From the NCBI GenBank assembly GCA_937881145.1, contig CALGFL010000375.1, positions 1 through 6,467 of the forward strand: DNA of 6,467 nucleotides, in the 5' to 3' direction. Each line of letters starts with the position of its first letter. Position 1 is the stretch's first letter. The position numbers were made by a program, and so were the translations under genes. Positions 1 through 5,354 of this stretch are shown one piece after another. The notes beneath the pieces were generated by a model. The model made no database searches. It worked only from the letters and a program-made list of their open reading frames with translations, and was not told the origin of the DNA. The stretch is from an uncultured Bordetella sp. (lineage in GTDB: Bacteria; Pseudomonadota; Gammaproteobacteria; Burkholderiales; Burkholderiaceae_B).

Positions 1-87
1 CCGGGGACGCCGCCCTCCCACAGTTTGACGGGCAGCACCACCCGCTTCGACATCTATTTGCCGGCAGCCGAAGCGCGCGCCGTATAA
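1..87 (+). CDS. C-terminal end of a truncated upstream gene, probably a sensor histidine kinase
   Basis: Frame 1 is open from the window edge to a TAA at 85-87 and gives 28 residues. They include TRFDIYLPAAEA, which resembles the last beta strand of the HATPase_c domain of sensor histidine kinases, where a 'GTTF-hydrophobic-LP' stretch closes the fold just before the C-terminus. Everything upstream lies outside the window, so the kinase call rests on this short tail only. It could be another protein with a similar ending. The coding strand is the same as that of the following slyX-like ORF, which begins 38 nt after the stop. Confidence 0.45.
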   Translation, partial: PGTPPSHSLTGSTTRFDIYLPAAEARAV

Positions 88-90
88 AAT
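58..90 (+). promoter_or_regulatory. Possible sigma-70 promoter ahead of the slyX-EIIA chimera
   Basis: TTGCCG at 58-63 is a fair -35 element and TATAAA at 83-88 a good -10 element. The spacer is 19 nt, longer than the ideal 17. The -10 overlaps the stop codon of the upstream gene. The AT-rich TATAAAAT stands out in GC-rich DNA, and the start codon at 126 lies about 35 nt downstream. Sequence resemblance only. Confidence 0.35.
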
Positions 91-125
91 GATGGCAGGG
101 CCGCCATTCTACCCGGAGATCCTCC

Positions 126-464
126 ATGGAAGACGCACGCATGACCGATCTGGAAATCCGTCTCACCTATCAGGAGACCGCTTTGCAGGCGCTTAATGAC
201 GTGGTCGCCGCACAGCAGGGGGTAATCGATCAACTGCGCCGGGAGGTGGATCTGTTGAAACGCCAGCTGCGCGATGCCACGCCGGCCAATATCGCCAAGC
301 GCGCGGTAGCCCAGGCCCAAACCGAAGGGCTGACCTGCTGTGTGCTGGCCGGATTGAACACGCCCATGCTGCTGCGTGCATTGACCTATCGCGGTTTGTC
401 ACTGGCAGAAACGCGTGAAAAGGCCTTGGCCGGAGGCGTACAGGGCTGTCTGCGGGTAGACTAG
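126..464 (+). CDS. Chimeric ORF: SlyX N-terminal part fused to the C-terminal half of a mannose-family PTS EIIA
   Basis: This 112-aa ORF begins at ATG 126 with GGAG at 115-118, seven bases upstream. Residues 1 to about 50 read as SlyX, a short coiled-coil protein of unknown function (MTDLEIRLTYQE, then ALNDVVAAQQGVIDQLRREV with heptad-like spacing). SlyX normally runs to about 70 residues and ends in a proline-rich PPPHY-like tail, which is absent. From about residue 51 (ATPANIAKRAV) to the end it reads as the second half of the EIIA(Man)-type protein usually encoded just upstream of ptsH in Burkholderiales (VLAGLNTPMLLRALTYRG, EKALAGGVQG). The EIIA first half, with the phosphorylated histidine near residue 10 and the Asp of the DLFG-type motif, is missing. 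The product cannot be a normal EIIA; residual SlyX function is possible. ptsH begins 39 nt downstream. The fusion is inferred from remembered family patterns. Confidence 0.75.
   Translation: MEDARMTDLEIRLTYQETALQALNDVVAAQQGVIDQLRREVDLLKRQLRDATPANIAKRAVAQAQTEGLTCCVLAGLNTPMLLRALTYRGLSLAETREKALAGGVQGCLRVD
276..464 (+). pseudogene. Remnant of the PTS EIIA(Man)-type gene (C-terminal half only)
   Basis: Codons 51-112 of the chimera correspond to the distal half of a roughly 130-residue mannose-family EIIA. In related betaproteobacteria this protein accepts phosphate from HPr and is thought to serve regulation more than sugar uptake. What remains starts at the ATPAN part of the DLFGATPAN-type motif. 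The catalytic histidine and aspartate lay upstream and are gone, so phosphotransfer should be impossible. The remnant keeps its reading frame and conserved-looking residues such as NTPMLLRAL, which suggests a recent fusion or continued translation as part of the SlyX chimera. Confidence 0.65.
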
Positions 465-483
465 TCCCCAATTCTAAAAAAAG

Positions 484-495
484 CGTATCGATACG
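484..495. repeat. Perfect 12-bp palindrome upstream of ptsH
   Basis: CGTATCGATACG is its own reverse complement and lies 8 nt before the ptsH start, just after a run of seven A at 476-482. It could form a small hairpin or be an operator half-site pair near the ribosome binding region, but a palindrome of this length can arise by chance. No second copy was seen in the window. Confidence 0.35.
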
Positions 496-503
496 GGTTC
501 ACC

Positions 504-773
504 ATGGCTACTTCAGACATCGTCATCAGCAACAAGCTCGGCCTGCATGCACGGGCCGCCGCCAAGCTCACGCAGTTGGCCAGCCGGTTCAGCAGCGAAA
601 TCTTCATTTCGCGCGGCGCGCAGCGGGTCAACGCCAAAAGCATCATGGGCGTGATGATGCTGGCTGCGGGTCTGGGCACTACGGTGCGCCTGGAAGCCAC
701 GGGCGGCGATGCCGACCAGGCTCTGTCGGAAATCCAGAATCTGTTCGACGAAAAATTTGGTGAGCACGAGTAA
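504..773 (+). CDS. ptsH: HPr, phosphocarrier protein of the phosphotransferase system
   Basis: An 89-aa cytoplasmic protein of full family length. HPr takes phosphate from Enzyme I on a histidine and passes it to EIIA proteins. The active site is clear: NKLGLHARAAAKL with the catalytic His at position 15 and Arg17. Ser46 lies in AKSIMGVMML, the motif phosphorylated by HPr kinase where that enzyme exists, so the regulatory serine is kept too. ATG 504 is chosen because it gives the standard HPr N-terminus. No strong Shine-Dalgarno sequence is visible before it (tacgggttcacc), unlike the chimeric ORF upstream. ptsI begins inside the 3' end of this gene, indicating a ptsHI operon with coupled translation. 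Its usual partner EIIA, expected directly upstream, is broken, so its remaining phosphate acceptors must be encoded elsewhere. Confidence 0.96.
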   Translation: MATSDIVISNKLGLHARAAAKLTQLASRFSSEIFISRGAQRVNAKSIMGVMMLAAGLGTTVRLEATGGDADQALSEIQNLFDEKFGEHE

Positions 774-2541
774 CTCAGTCCTCGAAGATCCGCCGCTGGC
801 CGAGCCTGCCGGCGCGGTGGTGGCGTTGCGCGGCAAGGGTGTGGCCCGAGGCTACGCCATAGGCCGCGCAGTTGTCATGGGCGCCGCCGCTCTCGAGGTG
901 GCTCACTACCGCATTGCATCGGCCGATGTCGAAAGCGAATGCCGCAGGCTCAGGGACGCGTTGGCGCGCGCCCAGGCCGAGTTTCATCATCTGGCCAGCA
1001 ATCTGCCCGAGGACGCGCCGCGCGAGCTGGGCGCCATGCTCAATGTGCACGGTCTGCTCCTGGGTGATCCGCTCCTGGCCGACGAGGCGCAGGCGCTGAT
1101 CCGCGACCGCCACTACAACGCCGAATGGGCGCTCACGGCCCAGGGGCAGTTGCTGGGCGAGCAGTTCGACGCCATGGAAGACGAATATCTGCGCGAACGC
1201 GGCGGCGACGTGCGCCAGGTGATCGAACGGGTGTTGCACGTGCTGTCGGGCACCCCCGCGCTGCTGTCCGCGGAGACGGTCTGCAGCGGCAGCGGCGGCG
1301 AGCCGCTGGTCGTGATCGCGCACGACATTTCCCCGGCCGACATGCTGCGCCTGCGCGGCGCGCGCTTCTCGGCGTTCGCCACCGACCTGGGCGGACCGAC
1401 CTCGCACACAGCTATCGTGGCCCGCAGCATGGGCGTGCCGGCCGTGGTGGCCATGGGCAATGTGCGCGATATCGTGCGCGACGGCGACATGATCATCGTC
1501 GACGGCGCCTCGGGCACGGTGCTGGTCAATCCTTCGCAGAACATGCTGGAGCAGTACCGCGGGCTGCAGCGCGTCTACGCCGACGAGCGCGCCGAGCTGG
1601 AGTTGCTGCGCGACGAGCCTTCCATCACGCTGGACGGCATCAGCGTGAGGCTGGAAGCCAATATCGAGCTGCCCGAAGAGGCCCCCGCGGCGTTGGCCGC
1701 CGGCGCGCAGGCCATCGGCCTGTTCCGCAGCGAGTTCCTTTTCATGGGGCGCTCCGAACTGCCGGGCGAGGAGGAGCAGTACCAGGCCTATGCCTCGGTG
1801 GTGAAAGTCATGGCGGGGCGGCCGGTCACCATCCGCACGCTGGACATCGGCGCCGACAAGACGCTGGACGACGAAGTCACTGTGGCCACCAATCCGGCCC
1901 TGGGCCAGCGCGCGATCCGTTACTGCCTGGCTCGGCCCGAAATGTTCGCGACCCAACTGCGCGCCATCCTGCGCGCTTCGGCGCACGGGCCGGTGCGCCT
2001 GCTCATACCCATGATCGCGCACATGCACGAGGTGGAGGCCACCTTTGCCGCCATCGCCTCGGCGCGGCGCGAGCTGGATGCGCGAGGGCAGGCCTATGCG
2101 GCCCATATCCCGGTGGGCGCCATGGTCGAGATACCGGCCATCGCGATCGCCATCGAGCCGTTCGCGCAAGTGCTGGATTTCCTCTCCATCGGTACCAACG
2201 ACCTGATCCAGTACGTGCTGGCCATCGACCGCGGCGATCATGACGTCGCCGGTTTGTACGATCCGCTGCATCCGGCGGTGCTGCGCCTGCTGGCGCACAC
2301 GATCAACGCAGGCGAGCGCGCCGGCAAGCCGGTGGCGGTGTGCGGCGAAATGGCGGGCGATTCGCGCTATACGCGCCTGCTGCTGGGCCTGGGCCTGTCG
2401 GAGTTTTCCATGCACTCGCAGCAGCTGCTGGACGTCAAGCGTGAAGTGCGCCGGGCGCATTCCAACGCGCTGCGCGCGAAAGTGGCCAATGTGCTCAACC
2501 GCGCCTTGCCGGTGGATCTGGCCAAGCTGGAGCAGGCTTGA
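760..2541 (+). CDS. ptsI: Enzyme I, phosphoenolpyruvate-protein phosphotransferase
   Basis: It autophosphorylates from PEP and hands the phosphate to HPr, in the cytoplasm. From the proposed GTG at 760 the protein has 593 residues, against about 575 in E. coli. An N-terminal HPr-binding region is followed by the phosphohistidine domain with GGPTSHTAIVARS (active His216), then the PEP-binding TIM barrel: GLFRSEFLF (Arg323), TIRTLDIGADK (Arg359), MVEIPA, SIGTNDLIQY and VCGEMAGD (Cys528). These match E. coli His189, Arg296, Arg332 and Cys502. All catalytic positions are intact. The start is uncertain: GTG 760 overlaps ptsH by 14 nt and lacks a clear Shine-Dalgarno, so coupling is likely. The frame is open further upstream to 709, but that would overlap ptsH by 65 nt with non-EI-like sequence. 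Family-like residues begin near residue 20, so a short N-terminal extension or a later start is possible. Confidence 0.95.
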   Translation: MSTSNSVLEDPPLAEPAGAVVALRGKGVARGYAIGRAVVMGAAALEVAHYRIASADVESECRRLRDALARAQAEFHHLASNLPEDAPRELGAMLNVHGLLLGDPLLADEAQALIRDRHYNAEWALTAQGQLLGEQFDAMEDEYLRERGGDVRQVIERVLHVLSGTPALLSAETVCSGSGGEPLVVIAHDISPADMLRLRGARFSAFATDLGGPTSHTAIVARSMGVPAVVAMGNVRDIVRDGDMIIVDGASGTVLVNPSQNMLEQYRGLQRVYADERAELELLRDEPSITLDGISVRLEANIELPEEAPAALAAGAQAIGLFRSEFLFMGRSELPGEEEQYQAYASVVKVMAGRPVTIRTLDIGADKTLDDEVTVATNPALGQRAIRYCLARPEMFATQLRAILRASAHGPVRLLIPMIAHMHEVEATFAAIASARRELDARGQAYAAHIPVGAMVEIPAIAIAIEPFAQVLDFLSIGTNDLIQYVLAIDRGDHDVAGLYDPLHPAVLRLLAHTINAGERAGKPVAVCGEMAGDSRYTRLLLGLGLSEFSMHSQQLLDVKREVRRAHSNALRAKVANVLNRALPVDLAKLEQA

Positions 2542-2570
2542 TTGCGGCGCGGGGCCGACAGGTCTAAGAT
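2542..2570 (+). promoter_or_regulatory. Possible promoter for the small downstream ORF
   Basis: TTGCGG at 2542-2547 and TAAGAT at 2565-2570 are separated by 17 nt and lie just after the ptsI stop codon. The -35 matches the consensus in three bases, the -10 in four. It would give a short leader before the ribosome binding site at 2589-2595. Transcription could equally read through from ptsI. Confidence 0.33.
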
Positions 2571-2601
2571 AAGGTTGTGCGCTTCATTGGAGGAGAACAC
2601 C

Positions 2602-2796
2602 ATGCGCAATGCCATTTCCATCCTTGCCGACTGCCGCCGGGCCACGCTCACGCGGCTGCGCGCCCATGGCCAGCGTTTCCAAGCCATGGTCGACGCTACC
2701 GTGCGGATGCTGGCCGAGGGCATGTCCGACTCCGCTTCGCGCCGCATGCGGCCCATACCGATCCGCATCGACGAGCGCCGCGACACGCGCCGCTGA
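2602..2796 (+). CDS. Small hypothetical protein, 64 aa, strongly basic
   Basis: I do not recognise this protein. ATG 2602 is preceded by a near-perfect ribosome binding site, GGAGGAG at 2589-2595, six bases upstream, which is the best in the window and the main reason to believe the ORF is translated. The product is rich in Arg. Its first 40 residues could form an amphipathic helix (CRRATLTRLRAHGQRF, then VDATVRMLAEGM), and the tail is disordered-looking and basic (RRMRPIPIRIDERRDTRR). It has no signal peptide or membrane segment. It starts 60 nt after ptsI and ends 15 nt before a terminator hairpin, so it is the last gene of the + strand unit, possibly also with its own promoter. A function cannot be proposed from sequence; the basic charge would fit nucleic-acid or ribosome contact, but that is speculation. 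Confidence 0.68.
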   Translation: MRNAISILADCRRATLTRLRAHGQRFQAMVDATVRMLAEGMSDSASRRMRPIPIRIDERRDTRR

Positions 2797-2811
2797 TCCC
2801 GGTTTCCCGAG

Positions 2812-2843
2812 AAAACGGCCAGGCATGAAGCCTGGCCGTTTTT
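2812..2843. terminator. Bidirectional intrinsic terminator between convergent units
   Basis: AAAACGGCCAGGC (2812-2824) and GCCTGGCCGTTTT (2830-2842) form a perfect 13-bp stem with a 5-nt ATGAA loop. On the + strand the stem runs into TTTTT (2839-2843). On the - strand the A-run at 2812-2815 gives TTTT. It sits between the end of the + strand ORF (2796) and the end of dut (2866), where a two-way terminator is expected. Confidence 0.9.
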
Positions 2844-2865
2844 CGTTGTGAAAGCGCCTGCTGGG

Positions 2866-3315
2866 CTATTTGCGCCCGGTGCTGCCGAATCCGCCGTCGC
2901 CGCGCTCCGAGGCGCCGAATTCTTCGACCACATTCCAGCTCACCTGCTCGATGGGCACGATCACCAGCTGGGCCAGGCGCTCCATGGGGGCGAGCGTGAA
3001 GGACGTGCTGCCGCGGTTCCAGGTCGAGACCATGAGCTGGCCCTGGTAGTCGGCGTCGATCAGCCCGACCAGATTGCCCAGCACGATGCCGTGCTTGTGG
3101 CCCAGGCCCGAGCGCGGCAGGATCAGCGCCGCATAGCCTGGGTCTGCGATGTGGATGGCCAGGCCGGTGGGCACGAGCACCGTGGTGCCAGGAGCGATTT
3201 CAATGGGTTCGTCCAGGCAGGCGCGCAGGTCCAGGCCGGCCGAAGCGGGCGTGGCGTACTCGGGCAAGGCGCCGCGCATGCGGGGATCGAGAATTTTGAC
3301 GTCTACGGATTTCAT
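2866..3315 (-). CDS. dut: Deoxyuridine 5'-triphosphate nucleotidohydrolase (dUTPase)
   Basis: It hydrolyses dUTP to dUMP and pyrophosphate, which keeps uracil out of DNA and supplies dUMP for thymidylate synthesis. It is a cytoplasmic homotrimer. The 149-aa protein has normal length and all five dUTPase motifs in order: ASAGLDLRA (24-32), [10 protein letters not shown] (67-76), GLIDADYQG (84-92, with Asp87 as the probable catalytic base), RLAQLVIVP, and [10 protein letters not shown] near the C-terminus, which closes over the substrate. ATG 3313-3315 is the only good start; the family-typical [10 protein letters not shown] follows. No clear Shine-Dalgarno is seen. The upstream gene ends 3 nt before, so translation is probably coupled. 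It is the last gene of the - strand unit, followed by the bidirectional terminator. Confidence 0.97.
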   Translation of the reverse strand: MKSVDVKILDPRMRGALPEYATPASAGLDLRACLDEPIEIAPGTTVLVPTGLAIHIADPGYAALILPRSGLGHKHGIVLGNLVGLIDADYQGQLMVSTWNRGSTSFTLAPMERLAQLVIVPIEQVSWNVVEEFGASERGDGGFGSTGRK

Positions 3316-3318
3316 GGA

Positions 3319-3585
3319 TCAGTGAGTAGGGGGGCCTTCGGGAGGAAGGGTCAGCTTGGTGGAAGGACGCCGGACGGCGCGCGAGGCCGCAAGCAGCATC
3401 AGGCCGAAGATCAGCAGAAAGCCCGGCATGATGAAATCGTCAACCGTGTATGCCGTCTGTTCGAGCGCATCGACCAGCTGGACGAAGGCGGCGATCAGGA
3501 CGGCGCCGGCACCGACGAAGAGAATAACGGCCCAGCGCCGTTTGGCGGCGGGCGAAGTCGAAGTTTGAACCTCGGGCGCAGTCAT
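3319..3585 (-). CDS. Small inner-membrane protein of unknown function with two transmembrane helices
   Basis: I do not recognise this 88-aa protein. Two hydrophobic segments are clear, at about residues 18-38 (WAVILFVGAGAVLIAAFVQL) and 51-70 (FIMPGFLLIFGLMLLAASRA). They are joined by a short acidic stretch (DALEQTAYTVDD). Basic residues KRR before the first helix and RAVRR after the second predict both ends in the cytoplasm, with the acidic loop in the periplasm. The C-terminus is proline-rich (LTLPPEGPPTH). It starts 27 nt after the coaBC stop and ends 3 nt before dut, so it is cotranscribed with them. The spacing suggests a real gene, and the helix pattern supports coding in this frame. The neighbours are housekeeping enzymes and do not reveal a role. 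Confidence 0.75.
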   Translation of the reverse strand: MTAPEVQTSTSPAAKRRWAVILFVGAGAVLIAAFVQLVDALEQTAYTVDDFIMPGFLLIFGLMLLAASRAVRRPSTKLTLPPEGPPTH

Positions 3586-3612
3586 GAACGAGTGCTTCGG
3601 GTGAGCGCAGGC

Positions 3613-4803
3613 TCAGTGCCTGGGCAGCCGCGTGGCGATTTCAGCGATCAGCCGGCGGGCCGCGTCGAGTTTGGGGGCGGCGGGCAGGGAGTGCATGCCC
3701 TGGGCGTCAAAGAGCGCCATCTCGGTGGTGTCGGCGTCCATCACGTTCTGCGCGAGATTGCCCACCAGAAGCGGAATGTTCTTGCGGCGCCGCTTGTCTT
3801 CGGCGTGCTGGGCGAGATTTTCGGTTTCGGCGGCGAAACCCACGCACCACGGGCCTTCCGGCAGGCGAGCCACGTCGGCCAAAATGTCGGGATTGGCTTC
3901 GAATTCCAATTGAGGAGGGGTGCTGCCGGTCTTCTTGATCTTCTGCGCGCTGGCGTTTTTCACATACCAGTCGGCCACGGCGGCTACCGCGATGAAGATA
4001 TCGGCGCCAGCGGCCTCGGCCATCACGGCGGCATGCATTTGCCGAGCCGTCGTCACCGGTATCAGCGTGACGCCGTGAGGGGCGGGCAGCGACGTGGGGC
4101 CGCTCACCAGCGTGACCCGGGCGCCGGCTTCCTGCGCGGCGCGCGCCAGGGCGTAGCCCGTCTTGCGCGAAGAGCGATTCCTCAGCACTCGCACCGGATC
4201 GATGGACTAGGAAGTGGGGCCGGCCGGCATCAGCACGTGCTTGCCCGCCAGCAGCTTGGGCTGGAAGAAGGCGATGACCTCGGCCAGCAGCTGATGCGCT
4301 TCGAGCATGCGGCCGTCGCCGACTTCGCCGCAGGCCTGGTTGCCCGAATCGGGGCCCAGGATGGCGATGCCGTCGGCACGCAACTGCGCCACGTTGCGCT
4401 GCGTGGCCGGATTGGCCCACATTTCTCGGTTCATGGCGGGGGCCACCAGCATGGGACAGGCGCGCGCCAGGCACAGCGTGGAGAGCAGGTCCGACGCTAC
4501 GCCTTGGGCAAGTTTGGCCATGAAATCGGCGCTGGCCGGGGCGATCAGCACCGCGTCGGCGCCACGAGTCAAATCGATGTGCGCCATATTGTTGGGCACG
4601 CGCGCGTCCCAGGCGTCGATAAAGACGGGCCGGCCTGACAGGGCCTGCATGGTGACCGGTGTGATGAAGTGCGTGGCGGCTTCGGTCATGACCACATCGA
4701 TCGTGGCGCCTTGCTCGGTCAAGCGGCGCACGAGTTCGGCGATCTTGTAGCAGGCGATGCCTCCGGTCATGCCGAGGACGATGCGCTTGTCGATGAGATC
4801 CAT
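3613..4803 (-). pseudogene. coaBC: coaBC interrupted by an in-frame amber stop: CoaC domain intact, CoaB domain separated and altered
   Basis: CoaBC (Dfp) makes 4'-phosphopantetheine in CoA synthesis: CoaB joins cysteine to phosphopantothenate using CTP, and CoaC decarboxylates the product with FMN. Counted from ATG 4803, the frame spans 396 residue positions, close to the family's usual 400. The CoaC part is complete: GMTGGIACYK, catalytic His75 (NMAHID), PAMN with Asn125, and Cys158 (GNQACGE), at the same positions as in E. coli. At codon 199 (4207-4209) TAG replaces the Glu expected in the CoaB motif GPTxEPIDP. The same frame then continues without a break (SIDPVRVLRNRSS, AVADWYVKNASAQKIKK, GFAAETE) to TGA 3613-3615. 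The SSGKxG motif reads SSRKTG here. A downstream GTG at 4192-4194 has no Shine-Dalgarno and would omit the GPT motif. Options are decay with a copy elsewhere, amber suppression, separate functional pieces, or sequence error. Confidence 0.88.
4207..4209 (-). other. Premature amber codon (TAG) at the CoaC/CoaB junction
   Basis: Read on the - strand, the codons are CCC ACT TCC TAG TCC ATC GAT CCG. The family sequence here is GPTxEPIDP, so TAG most simply came from GAG (Glu) by one G-to-T change, and the following TCC (Ser) from CCC (Pro). No indel is involved, because both halves share one frame. The 198-aa product upstream of the stop ends just inside the first CoaB strand. Confidence 0.9.
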
Positions 4804-4827
4804 TGCGGGCAACCCCGTAGGAAGCGG

Positions 4828-5337
4828 CTAGTTTTTGGCGCGATCGCGCAACAATTCGTCGACGACCAGCAGTACGGCGCCGCAGGTGATGGCGCTATCG
4901 GCCAGATTGAAGGCAGGATAGTACCAGTCGTGCCAGTAGAAAAGCAGGAAGTCGATCACGTGGCCATAGGCAATGCGATCGATCACATTGCCCAGCGCGC
5001 CGCCCAGAATGAGGGCCAGGGCGATGCTCAAGCGCGCGCGGCCCCCCTCGGCGGTGCGCGCCTGGCGGCGCAGCAGCCAGACGATGACGGCGGCAGCGAC
5101 CAGGCCTAGCAAGGTGAACAGCCAGCGCTGCCAGCCCGGCTCCGAGGCCAGGAAGCTGAAGGCGGCGCCGTGGTTGTAGACCAGGATCAGATCGAACACC
5201 GGCAGCACGTTCACGCGCTGGCCATAGGTGAAGAGATGATCGATGGCAAGTTTGCTGGCCTGGTCCAGAACGATGACCAGGCCGGCGAGCGCCAGCCAGC
5301 GCATCCAGCGCGATCGGCCCGTCGACGCGGTGTTCAC
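4828..5337 (-). CDS. lspA: Lipoprotein signal peptidase (signal peptidase II)
   Basis: An inner-membrane aspartic protease that cuts the signal peptide from diacylglyceryl-modified prolipoproteins. The 169-aa protein has usual length and four transmembrane helices, roughly at residues 13-29, 70-88, 103-119 and 142-160. Family motifs are present: LDQASK near the first helix, VYNHGAAFSFL (53-63), GGALGNVIDR (112-121), and the catalytic pair Asp129 (HVIDFLL) and Asp147 (FNLADSAI), 18 residues apart as in E. coli (123 and 141). The start is taken as GTG 5335-5337, 17 nt after the ileS stop. An alternative ATG at 5302-5304 would shorten the cytoplasmic N-terminus by 11 residues. The frame stays open upstream, but that part lies within ileS and is not LspA-like. 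It lies between ileS and coaBC in the - strand unit; ileS-lspA linkage is common in bacteria. Confidence 0.96.
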   Translation of the reverse strand: MNTASTGRSRWMRWLALAGLVIVLDQASKLAIDHLFTYGQRVNVLPVFDLILVYNHGAAFSFLASEPGWQRWLFTLLGLVAAAVIVWLLRRQARTAEGGRARLSIALALILGGALGNVIDRIAYGHVIDFLLFYWHDWYYPAFNLADSAITCGAVLLVVDELLRDRAKN

Positions 5338-5354
5338 GTAGCGCCGCCCCGCAC

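Noticed and set aside
1125..2243. Alternative + strand frame of 372 codons inside ptsI
   Set aside because: Arg/Gly/Ala-rich shadow; the Enzyme I motifs occur in the other frame without interruption.
775..2460. Long open frame (561 codons) on the - strand across ptsI
   Set aside because: Its product is rich in His, Arg, Gln and Ala with no domain pattern, and it lies antisense to a gene with all Enzyme I motifs. Long antisense frames are common in GC-rich coding DNA.
3613..4194. Independent CoaB gene starting at GTG 4192-4194
   Set aside because: No Shine-Dalgarno sequence precedes it, and it would lack the GPTxEP motif that begins the CoaB fold; the frame is continuous with CoaC through the amber codon, so a split coaBC is the better description.
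4207..4209. TAG read as pyrrolysine or another recoded amino acid
   Set aside because: Betaproteobacteria are not known to use pyrrolysine, no recoding signal is visible, and the codon sits where the family has an ordinary Glu.
2848..4638. Long open frame (596 codons) on the + strand across dut, the membrane gene and coaBC
   Set aside because: Low-complexity Gly/Arg/His/Gln-rich product, antisense to three genes with recognisable proteins; it would also begin at the terminator hairpin. It is a GC-bias shadow.
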